A DNA stretch of 34,708 nucleotides, taken from positions 84,856 through 119,563 of the forward strand of contig JAGQWJ010000003.1 in NCBI GenBank assembly GCA_020437395.1, given 5' to 3'. The notes beneath the pieces were generated by a model that saw nothing but the letters and a program-made list of their open reading frames with translations, had not been told where the DNA came from and searched no databases. Both the position numbers and the translations under genes were made by a program. How positions within the stretch are numbered: the stretch's first letter is position 1; every line of letters begins with the position of its first letter. Below, piece by piece: positions 14,615 to 23,000 of the stretch. The DNA is from Ignavibacteriota bacterium. Lineage in GTDB: Bacteria > Bacteroidota > Ignavibacteria > Kapaibacteriales > UBA2268.

Positions 14615-15835
14615 ATGAAATATTGGAAGAAACTTACCGCAAAACAAATCAAAGACAGAGTGTTCGATGCTCTTAATAAGAACATAGATTTTGAGGACGA
14701 TTTGAGCATAGGAATACCTGCCTCACATTTGGACGGCAAAGTATTCTTTAGCCATGCCCCATATTTAGAAGATGCACCATTTCTGAACACCTTAGTACAC
14801 AACCCAAATCACATTGGCTGTCATACACTCGGTGAGTCTGAAGAATTTTTTGAAGGAACTCATGATATAGAAAGAGAAGCAATTAAGATATTAGCCGAAG
14901 ATTTGTTGAGAGGCGGTGAAGATGAGCAAGACGGGTATATAGCATCTGGTGGTACGGAAGCAAATATCCAAGCTTGTTGGATTTATAGAAATTACTACAT
15001 ACAAGAAAAAGGTGCAAAACATTCCGAAATAGCACTGCTTTGTTCAGAAGATACTCATTATTCTATTCCTAAGGCATCTAACTTACTTAACGTAACTAAC
15101 TATTCAGTTCCTGTAATTGAAGAAACAAGAGAAATAACTCCTAATGCCGTTGCTAAGAGTGTAGAACAAGCAAAAAGTGAAGGGAAAAAATACTTCATAG
15201 TAGTAGCTAATATGGCTACTACTATGTTCGGTTCAGTTGATAATCCGCAAATCTATATCGATGCTCTTAAAGCAGCAGGTGTGGATTACAAATTACACAT
15301 AGATGGAGCTTATGGTGGATTCATATACCCCGTAACTTCTAGCGACAAGTCACTTTCATTCGCAAATCCGGAAGTAAGCTCAATAACTATAGACGCACAC
15401 AAAATGCTTCAAGCACCCTATGGAACTGGTGTTTTCTTAGTTAGAAAAGGACTGATAGAATATGTTTTGACCAAAGAAGCCCAATACGTCTCTGGAATGG
15501 ACTTGACTCTGATTGGTTCGCGTTCAGGAGCCAATGCAATAGCTGTTTGGATGATACTAATGACTTATGGGCCTTATGGTTGGTTAGAAAAGATGCAAAC
15601 ATTGATATATAGAACAAATAGGCTTTGCACCGAATTAAATAAAAAACAAATTAAATACTTCCGAGAGAAAGATATGAATATAGTTACTATATTCTCTGAC
15701 CAATTAACGATTGAGTTAGCAAATAAATATGGATTAGTCCCAGAAACACACGATGGAAATAACAAATGGTGGAAGATTGTTATAATGGATCACGTGGATT
15801 TGAATATTCTAATGCAATTTGTTTCTGAATTATAA
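14615..15835 (+). CDS. PLP-dependent group II decarboxylase
   Basis: This 406-residue enzyme has the layout of group II (glutamate/tyrosine/aromatic) amino-acid decarboxylases. It shows the phosphate loop SGGTEAN (111-117), the ring-stacking His148 in DTHYS, Asp230 in HIDGAYGGF which contacts the pyridine nitrogen, and the Schiff-base lysine in DAHKML (Lys263). The N-terminal region with HNPNHIGCH and the rather short total length resemble the tyrosine/aspartate decarboxylase-like branch, but I cannot name the substrate. Cytoplasmic. It may be co-transcribed with the preceding operon (66 nt gap, no terminator seen). Confidence 0.85.
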   Translation: MKYWKKLTAKQIKDRVFDALNKNIDFEDDLSIGIPASHLDGKVFFSHAPYLEDAPFLNTLVHNPNHIGCHTLGESEEFFEGTHDIEREAIKILAEDLLRGGEDEQDGYIASGGTEANIQACWIYRNYYIQEKGAKHSEIALLCSEDTHYSIPKASNLLNVTNYSVPVIEETREITPNAVAKSVEQAKSEGKKYFIVVANMATTMFGSVDNPQIYIDALKAAGVDYKLHIDGAYGGFIYPVTSSDKSLSFANPEVSSITIDAHKMLQAPYGTGVFLVRKGLIEYVLTKEAQYVSGMDLTLIGSRSGANAIAVWMILMTYGPYGWLEKMQTLIYRTNRLCTELNKKQIKYFREKDMNIVTIFSDQLTIELANKYGLVPETHDGNNKWWKIVIMDHVDLNILMQFVSEL

Positions 15836-15841
15836 ACCTAT

Positions 15842-16444
15842 CTATTCAGTAGTAATTTCATCAACTATTTTCTGTGGTAGTAAGGCATTCAACAGCATAA
15901 TTTGATTGGCGTCAACATCAACGAATTTCCATTCAGTTTTACCATTGATAGATTTACCATAGCTATCTTTTTCCGAAAGGATATCAAAAGAATTGTTAAC
16001 AGAATCATAGCTAACGTTATCTTCACCAAATGTTGATTTTAAGTTAGCTAAAGTCATCTCATCTCTTAAAGCAATATCATCTGCCGAAAGAGTTGTGTCC
16101 TGATTGAACTTCATATACATTTGATGTGAGTAAGTGAGCTTACAATAATATGCACTATCTATCAATCTTATTTCACCAGTGTTCAATATATTTGGGCTTG
16201 TTAAACTAATTTGTATTTCTGGACTATTGAACGTCTGCTCCATTGTACTAATAATCTGTTCTTTCGGTGCAAAAGCAAATAATTCTGGGTACAAATATTC
16301 AACAGATTCAGTAAATTCTTGATTTATCAAATGATTCAAATATGTTTCAAAATCTTTTCTGACATTCTCTTGAGGTGTCTCTGACAGTAAAGTAGTAGAA
16401 GTAACAACTAATAATATTAGATATAGAGCATTTTTTATTTTCAT
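15842..16444 (-). CDS. Exported protein of unknown function
   Basis: This 200-residue protein has a signal peptide ending near LLSET. The early mature part (FETYLNHLINQEFTESVEYLYPELF) reads as helices of an NTF2-like or similar alpha+beta domain; the later part has strands such as YYCKLTYSHQMYM and TEWKFVDVD, as in small periplasmic domains. No catalytic motif is visible. It lies 48 nt downstream of mazG on the same strand and converges with the decarboxylase gene, 6 nt apart. Confidence 0.65.
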   Translation of the reverse strand: MKIKNALYLILLVVTSTTLLSETPQENVRKDFETYLNHLINQEFTESVEYLYPELFAFAPKEQIISTMEQTFNSPEIQISLTSPNILNTGEIRLIDSAYYCKLTYSHQMYMKFNQDTTLSADDIALRDEMTLANLKSTFGEDNVSYDSVNNSFDILSEKDSYGKSINGKTEWKFVDVDANQIMLLNALLPQKIVDEITTE

Positions 16445-16492
16445 AATTTTGTCTTTGTTAAGGGATAATTATTCAAATATAAACAAATTCAT

Positions 16493-17290
16493 TTAAATTT
16501 TCTTGGCTTCGTCCCAAAGTTTGTCCATTTCACTAAGAGATAAATCATCGAGCGACAAATTTATCTCAGCAGCTTTTTTCTCAATATACTGAAACCGTTT
16601 AATAAATTTATTGTTGGTAAAATGCAAAGCTTCTTCCGCAACAATCTGTTCGTGTCTTGCAGCATTGACTAGCGAAAAAAGAACATCTCCGAATTCTTCA
16701 GTCATTCTAACCTTATCACCTTTGTTTATTGTTTCCTTTAGTTCATCGACCTCTTCGAACACTTTGTCCCATACAAGGTTCTTATCATCCCAATCAAATC
16801 CAACTTTTGCAGCTTTGTGTTGAATTCTTTCAGCTTTCAATAGTGCAGGAAGTCCTTTCGGCACTCCCTCTAATGCTGACTTTTTCCCTTCACTCTTTTT
16901 TAATAGCTCCCAATTTTTGACAACATCGTCCTCTGAATTGATTTTTGTGTCACCAAAAACATGTGGGTGTCTATGAACCATTTTTTTATGAATTTTATTA
17001 ATAACATCGATAATGTTAAATGCTCCTCTTTGTTCAGCAATAACACTATGGAGCAAGACATGGAGCAGAACATCGCCTAATTCTTTTGAAAATTCATCAT
17101 CATCATTTTTATCAATTGCATCCATAATCTCATAGGATTCTTCAATAGTTAAATGTGCAATTGATTTGTTGGTCTGTTTCCTATCCCAAGGACATTCATT
17201 TCGTAAAATTCTAACTAATTCGATAAATGCTTCGAATACATCTTTCTCTATAGAGGGATTACTGGGGCTTGGAGGAATAATATTTTTCAT
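16493..17290 (-). CDS. mazG: Nucleoside triphosphate pyrophosphohydrolase MazG
   Basis: This 265-residue house-cleaning enzyme hydrolyses NTPs and dNTPs to monophosphate and pyrophosphate. The first MazG domain has ECPWDRKQT (32-40), the EESYE metal motif (50-54) and ELGDVLLHVL (70-79). The middle carries the diagnostic GVPKGLPALLKAERIQHKAAKVGFDW segment, and the second domain has EEFGDVLFSLVNAARH. All four expected metal ligands appear in both domains. Length is normal. Its product pyrophosphate would be used by the canonical pyrophosphatase in this window. Confidence 0.94.
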   Translation of the reverse strand: MKNIIPPSPSNPSIEKDVFEAFIELVRILRNECPWDRKQTNKSIAHLTIEESYEIMDAIDKNDDDEFSKELGDVLLHVLLHSVIAEQRGAFNIIDVINKIHKKMVHRHPHVFGDTKINSEDDVVKNWELLKKSEGKKSALEGVPKGLPALLKAERIQHKAAKVGFDWDDKNLVWDKVFEEVDELKETINKGDKVRMTEEFGDVLFSLVNAARHEQIVAEEALHFTNNKFIKRFQYIEKKAAEINLSLDDLSLSEMDKLWDEAKKI

Positions 17291-17414
17291 TAAATTACAT
17301 TTTTCTTTTTGATTTTTTAATTTCCAAAGATAAGGTACATAGAATTGAAAAAAAATTTTATTAACTTATATTTCTTAAAATGAACAAAATCAATACTTTT
17401 TTAGAAGGTAAAAA

Positions 17415-18269
17415 ATGAGTGCGAATAAACCTTATGCCTTAATATTAGGCGCATCGAGTGGATTTGGTAAAGCTACAGCCAGAAAATTAGCCGAAAATGG
17501 TTACAATATCTATGGTGTACACATGGATTTAGGTCAAAACAGAAAAAAAGCCGAAGAGTTCAGAGATGAGCTTTTAGCTCTTGGTGTTGACGTACACTTT
17601 TTCAACACTAATGCTGCTGATGACAAGAACAGAGCGGCGGTAGTAGAAGCAATTAAAGCAAATGCAGAAATAGTAGAAGGCCATGAGTTGAAAGTTTTAG
17701 TTCATTCACTTGCCTTCGGTACTCTTAAATATCTGGTTTCGGAATTTGAAGAAGCTCAATTATCAAAAAAACAGTTAGAAATGACAATGGACGTTATGGC
17801 TAACAGTTTGATATATTGGACACAAGATGTCTTCAATGCTAAATTGTTCACTTATAATTCTAGAATATTGGCTTTCACAAGTATAGGTTCAAAGAAAGCT
17901 ATGTTGAATTATGGTGCTGTCTCTGCGGCAAAAGCTGCATTGGAAGCATATATACGACAATTAGCAATAGAATTAGCACCTTATGGAATTTCTTCTAATA
18001 GTATTTTTGCCGGAGTGACAAACACCCCAGCTGCCTCTAAGATACCTGGTTTCCCTAGTATGATAGAACTCGCAAAAGAACAGAACCCTTACGAGAGAGT
18101 AACAACTGAAGAGGATGTTGCTTCTTTAGTAATGGCTCTTTGTAACCCAGATTTATTATTCCTTAATGGTGAAAACATAAGAATAGATGGCGGACACGCT
18201 GTATTTGAGTATTTCAAATGGAACGAAGAAGCTGAAGGCAGACCTAAGCCACAGCACGGTAAATTATAA
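17415..18269 (+). CDS. Enoyl-ACP reductase, FabL-like short-chain dehydrogenase
   Basis: This 284-residue cytoplasmic enzyme would reduce enoyl-ACP in the last step of fatty-acid elongation. The nucleotide motif is GASSGFGK (12-19), the classical short-chain pattern, as in FabL rather than the modified loop of FabI. The catalytic pair is Tyr166-x6-Lys173, the spacing used by enoyl-ACP reductases, where ordinary members of the superfamily use Tyr-x3-Lys. VHSLAFG (96-102) and the C-terminal GENIRIDGGHAVF also fit. GAAGG-like AGAAGG lies about 6 nt upstream of the ATG. A terminator follows. Confidence 0.8.
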   Translation: MSANKPYALILGASSGFGKATARKLAENGYNIYGVHMDLGQNRKKAEEFRDELLALGVDVHFFNTNAADDKNRAAVVEAIKANAEIVEGHELKVLVHSLAFGTLKYLVSEFEEAQLSKKQLEMTMDVMANSLIYWTQDVFNAKLFTYNSRILAFTSIGSKKAMLNYGAVSAAKAALEAYIRQLAIELAPYGISSNSIFAGVTNTPAASKIPGFPSMIELAKEQNPYERVTTEEDVASLVMALCNPDLLFLNGENIRIDGGHAVFEYFKWNEEAEGRPKPQHGKL

Positions 18270-18293
18270 CCTTCACTTAAATAGAAATTAATC

Positions 18294-18330
18294 AAAAGCC
18301 GAAATTATTAAAATAGTTTCGGCTTTTTTT
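18294..18330 (+). terminator. Rho-independent terminator after the enoyl-ACP reductase gene
   Basis: AAAAGCCGAAA (18294-18304) pairs with TTTCGGCTTTT (18317-18327) around a 12-nt loop, followed by further T residues to 18330. It isolates the reductase gene from mraZ-rsmH. Confidence 0.9.
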
Positions 18331-18343
18331 GTCCCACAATCCA

Positions 18344-18443
18344 CCACTTTTAACCCAAAAACACAAGTAATCGGTATAATCATATTGATACAACCTAACT
18401 TATTAATTGCATTTTTCTATTCAAAGTCTATATTACCCACTTT
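18344..18443 (-). promoter_or_regulatory. Two upstream MraZ-box-like sites on the minus strand
   Basis: CCACTTT at 18344-18350 and CCCACTTT at 18436-18443 are the reverse complement of AAAGTGG, the same heptamer that forms the direct array before mraZ. The first sits in a longer minus-strand stretch, GGGTTAAAAGTGGTGG, that resembles the core of the plus-strand array. They lie about 180-280 nt upstream of mraZ. They may be auxiliary MraZ sites or chance matches in AT-rich DNA. Confidence 0.35.
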
Positions 18444-18562
18444 CACTAATAAATATTTTCGATTTTCAAACAATAGAGTTATCAATACACACAGAACTTT
18501 TTTATAAATATTAATAAATATTTTTTTGTAAATCAAATTAAATTTGGTTAATTGCATGTACC

Positions 18563-18589
18563 AAAGTGGGTAAAAGTGGTAGAAAGTGT
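18563..18589 (+). promoter_or_regulatory. Triple MraZ-binding box array
   Basis: AAAGTGG (18563-18569), AAAGTGG (18573-18579) and AAAGTGT (18583-18589) repeat exactly every 10 bp, on one face of the helix, 37-64 nt upstream of the mraZ ATG. MraZ proteins are known to bind direct repeats of this kind upstream of their own gene (TGGG repeats at 10-bp spacing in E. coli, AAAGTG-type boxes in mycoplasmas). Self-regulation of mraZ-rsmH is thus well supported. The rest of the 357-nt gap is AT-rich; I see no gene in it. Confidence 0.8.
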
Positions 18590-18626
18590 GTCATTTTTCC
18601 TATAAGAGTAAATACAGGTGTAAAAG

Positions 18627-19079
18627 ATGTCATTTTTTCAAGGTCAGGAAACATATTCAATAGACTCTAAGGGTAGAGTGAATATACCTGCGAAGATGCG
18701 GAAAATGCTCTCGAATGAATCTAATGAGACATTTGTAGTTACTCGGGGTACTGATAATTGTGTAGTTGCTTATCCTATGGATGAGTGGAAGAAATATCAA
18801 ACGCAATTGCAAGCTCTGAACCAATATGACGAGAAGAACAGATATTTTCTCAGAGTGCTATTGATGTGGAGCGATGAAGTCAGTTTGGATTCGCAAAATA
18901 GAATAAGTTTACCCAAGCGATTGATAGAATTTGCGGGCATAGATAAAAAAGTTTTAATAATGGGAATGGTGGACAAAATAGAATTTTGGAACCCAGAAAC
19001 ATTCGAAGAAAGCATCAATAACTTCGGCGAGAGTTATGAAGATGTTGCAAAATTTGTAATGACAAAGAAAGAAGATTAA
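18627..19079 (+). CDS. mraZ: Transcriptional regulator MraZ
   Basis: This 150-residue protein contains two AbrB-like (SpoVT-type) half domains. Each has the conserved Asp-x3-Arg turn followed by a proline: Asp13-Ser-Lys-Gly-Arg17 with VNIPAKMR, and Asp88-Ser-Gln-Asn-Arg92 with ISLPKRL. MraZ forms ring-shaped oligomers and controls the division and cell-wall cluster. The binding array immediately upstream matches this role. It is followed after 6 nt by rsmH. Confidence 0.96.
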   Translation: MSFFQGQETYSIDSKGRVNIPAKMRKMLSNESNETFVVTRGTDNCVVAYPMDEWKKYQTQLQALNQYDEKNRYFLRVLLMWSDEVSLDSQNRISLPKRLIEFAGIDKKVLIMGMVDKIEFWNPETFEESINNFGESYEDVAKFVMTKKED

Positions 19080-19085
19080 TAGGTT

Positions 19086-20036
19086 ATGGCTAAAGAACGT
19101 GAATACGATTACCATGACCCGGTATTACTAAAGGAGTGTTTGCACTTCCTGATAGTAAACCCAAAAGGTTTGTACATTGACGGTACATTGGGCGGTGGAG
19201 GACATACTGCGGCAATATTGGAGAGGTTAGAGCCGGGAGGCAAGCTAATTTCTTTTGATAAAGACCCAGATGCAATAGAACACTGCCAAGAAAGATTTTC
19301 TACTCAGATAGAAAATGGTATGTTAATACTAAGAAACGCAAGTTTCGATGAGGCATGCAGCATAAGGGAAAACGATGGAAAAATCTCGGGGCTTTTGCTC
19401 GATTTAGGAGTTTCTTCGCATCAGTTAGACGGTAGCAGTCGGGGGATAAGCTACCGATTCGACTCCGAACTCGATATGAGGTTCGGAACTGAAGGGGAAA
19501 CCGCAAAAGATTTCTTGCAATCAGCAAGCGAAGAAGAGATTGTCCAAGTTTTTGAAGAATATGGTGAGGAGCCATATTCGAAAAAGATAGCACGGCGAAT
19601 CGTGGAGAATCGTCGTGCTTCTTCTCTTAACACCACTAATGATCTGAAAGCATTGATTGCTGAAATAGTACCAGAAAGATACCTTTACAAATCACTCTCA
19701 AGAATATTCCAAGCCATTAGGATTTATATTAATGGAGAACTAGATGTACTTAAAAATACATTAACTGAAATAGTTCCTAGATTAGAAGAAGGTGGGAGAA
19801 TCGTAGTAATGTCTTATCATTCGCTTGAAGATAAGATAGTAAAAGATGTTTTTAAAAAATATTCATTGAAAAGAAGACCAGCAATAACCAAAGAAGAAAA
19901 ACTATATGGTAATTATGTTGCTATAGACCCAATATTAAAGACTATTACGAAAACTCCAATAATACCTAACAAAAAAGAAATAGCTCTGAACAAAAGAGCG
20001 AGAAGTGCTAAACTTAGAGTAGCTGAGAAAGTTTAG
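19086..20036 (+). CDS. rsmH: 16S rRNA (cytosine(1402)-N(4))-methyltransferase
   Basis: This 316-residue enzyme methylates C1402 of 16S rRNA with S-adenosylmethionine. It opens with YHDPVLLKE (HEPVLL in most members), then the SAM loop DGTLGGGGHT (32-41), the acidic FDKDPDAI, LLLDLGVSSHQLD, and the late YHSLEDKIVKDVF. Length and motifs are complete. It is paired with mraZ as in most bacteria, but the genes normally next in line (ftsL, ftsI, mur genes) are missing: the next gene is a convergent TamB gene 12 nt away. Confidence 0.97.
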   Translation: MAKEREYDYHDPVLLKECLHFLIVNPKGLYIDGTLGGGGHTAAILERLEPGGKLISFDKDPDAIEHCQERFSTQIENGMLILRNASFDEACSIRENDGKISGLLLDLGVSSHQLDGSSRGISYRFDSELDMRFGTEGETAKDFLQSASEEEIVQVFEEYGEEPYSKKIARRIVENRRASSLNTTNDLKALIAEIVPERYLYKSLSRIFQAIRIYINGELDVLKNTLTEIVPRLEEGGRIVVMSYHSLEDKIVKDVFKKYSLKRRPAITKEEKLYGNYVAIDPILKTITKTPIIPNKKEIALNKRARSAKLRVAEKV

Positions 20037-20048
20037 ATAATTTAGTTA

Positions 20049-23000
20049 TTACCAACTGCCACCAAATTTCAATTTACCTTCCCAGTGGATTTGATTCTCG
20101 TCGGTTTTCACAGTTTCAGGTGAGTTAACATAAGTGAAATTAAGTAGTATATTCATCCAATCTTCTTCGGTCAAATTGAAAAACTCATCAAGTGGTATTT
20201 CGATTTCTAACCTAGAGCCACTTATATCATTAACATTGCCACCAAATGACCATCTTGCTCCACCTACAATATCGCCACCTATTTTCACACGTGCATCTTC
20301 GAAGTTTTCATCAAAATCTATTTGTGCACTTAATCCAAGCTTACCTAATTCTTGAGCAATCTGACGAGTAATAATGTCAGAAGCAATCATACCCTGAAAA
20401 TTTATATCTTGTCCTGCACCATTATTGGCTACATCTTTGTCAGAAATTCTACCCATCAGTAATAGAGTGATTATATCTGATAATTTCTTCTCATCATCGC
20501 CAATACCTGACTCACCTGCTATTTCATATTCGAATCTTAATTTGGGTTCTTCTTTAGTTCCAGTTACAAATATTTCTACTTTATATTTCTTATAATCTGT
20601 AGTTGTGCCTTCATATTTTGCTACCAAATCTAAAGTTGGATTGGATATATTCCCTGTTGGAAAATTTATATCTCCTTCGATATCAAAAGTTTTGAAAAAA
20701 GACAGCTTACTACCTTCCTTCAATATAATTCTACCATAAAGTTTGGCTTCTTTGCTATTTCTACTTTTTACATATCTTATATTTCTCAAACTGACAGGTG
20801 TACCTACGATAACGCTTGTACTTAGGAATTGATTAATCTGCATATCGATAAGGGTACGGCCGCTGAATTCGACATCCAAATCCATATTAAGTAAATCGAA
20901 TAGACTTTCAGTGACTTCCTGGGCTTTTTTGGTTTTTTTCACTTTTGTGCTATCACTTCTTCCATAAGTCGCTGTAATTAGATCACCAGATCTTTTGTAT
21001 ATAAATTTTGAACGTACCAACTGCACTTCTTCTTCATCGGGCATTTTCAAATCCGCAGATTTTATTGCTACATAACCATCGAGATTCGGTTTCTCAAAGC
21101 TTCCGTAGAAACGCAACGAATCCCTTTCTGTCGAAATTATTAATCTTCCAAAAAGGTCACTTTTAACTTTTTGAGTTTCATCATGCATTACTAAAAACCG
21201 CTTAGTTTTGAAACCAATATCGAGTTCAGAGATATTCAACTCATCTAATGTAACACTACCAGAAACATCAGCCACTCCCCCATTCAAATCATCTTGCAAA
21301 TTATAAAGTCTTACCTGCTCTAGAAATACTTTTTCTCCTTTTAATATCAGCCCCCCGTTAGCTTTATAGCCCACATTTGTTGCATCTACAAGAAACGACG
21401 CATTATCAAACCTAACGATACCATTAAATTCCAAATTATCAGGCAAAAAACCACTGACTAAAAGTTTCCCTTTACCAACTCCTTTCAAATAGCTTATAGA
21501 TGGTACGAAAGGGCTAATGATAGAGAGTGGTAAGGAATCAATGATGAATTTCATATCCGCTTGTTTTGTAGTTGGGAACCTATTCTCTACTTCCATTAGT
21601 GATAAATCAATTGGGAATGAGTTGATTTCTCCTTTGATAAGTTCAGGCATTTCTTCCTTATTTGAATAATGGTTGATTATCAAATTTCCTTTGATTTCTC
21701 TGTCTTCATAGAATAATTCAGTATTGATATCGCCAACCATTTGTTCATTTACACTTATATCATCTGACTTGGCAATAAATTTCATTTTCGGATTTGCTAC
21801 GTCACCATTGAGTACAACATTCAAATAATCTACCTTGCCATCTATTTGATTGAAAGATTTCCGTTTCTCACGAGGTATAAATGTTTTTAATGCTTGGATT
21901 TCTAAGTTATTCAAGGAAAGTTTAAAATCTTTGAACCTATTTTTTTCTGCATTATACTCACCTTCTAACTTTATATTTTCTTTAGTCTCAGGGTTTGTTA
22001 ATTCCATTGAATTAATGGTAAAACCACCATTGACAAATTTCGCATCAATTGGTTCGCTCAAAGATAAATTATATTCATTTTGGTAAGTCAGATCTAATTT
22101 TGTGAACCCTAGCTGAATTCCCCCTGGTATGATTATAGTATTTCCATCGAAAACAATGTCTAATTGATTGTTCACATCAGTTTGGCCAGAAAACTTAAAT
22201 TCTTTACCATCATATTCTATGTTTGCTATAGGGAAATTGAGAGTATTTTGGTTAATTGAAATTTTTTCATCAGCTTTAGCACTTAGTTTAAAATCCGAAA
22301 ACTCTGCGGCTGAATCAACTAATTTCATATAAAGTCCACCTTCAGCGTTCAGACCTCTTGAAGTTATACTTTGGTCTCCGTGACTATAATACAAGTCCTC
22401 GATTTTTAAACTGTTTATATATAGGGAGCTTTCGTTTTCTTTAGCAAAAATATGAAAATTCAATTCCGTATTCATAAGCAAGTTGGTACTATCCATAAAT
22501 GCAGTTAAGAAAGAAAAATCAGAAACATTAATTTTTAAGTTCGCATCAATAGAGTCAAAAGAACCGATTTTTTGCACCTCCAATAACTCTAGTTTGTCCA
22601 CTAATTCTTGGTCTTTAGGTATTAATTTGTTGACTTTACTAGCGATGAAATTGTAAAGTGAATAACCTTGGTTTTGGAGAGAGGTTAAAGTATTTTCAAA
22701 ATTATAATTACCTTGCAACACAATGCTTCCAAAATCGGAATTTAACTCAATTTTTCTATCATTATTACTAAATTTATCTACTTTAAGGTTAAATCCAAAT
22801 GGGAAAAAGGCTCTATCTTCGAACACTATATCTCTGATTTCAGTATCAAATACACCTGTGATATTATTAAGCTCCAAACCTTTCCCTTTTAAATTTGAAT
22901 TCCCAGTAATGTAATTGGGCATTTTTTCGTTGTCCAATAGCTGCTTTAAGTTAAGAGCATTGAAGTTCAAGTTTATATTGTAGAGGGCACTATTCTTACT

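Noticed and set aside
17380..17418. 12-codon open frame ending in an ATGA overlap with the enoyl-ACP reductase start
   Set aside because: It could be a leader peptide, but no ribosome binding site precedes its ATG, and the region contains the reductase gene's own SD; too short to support.
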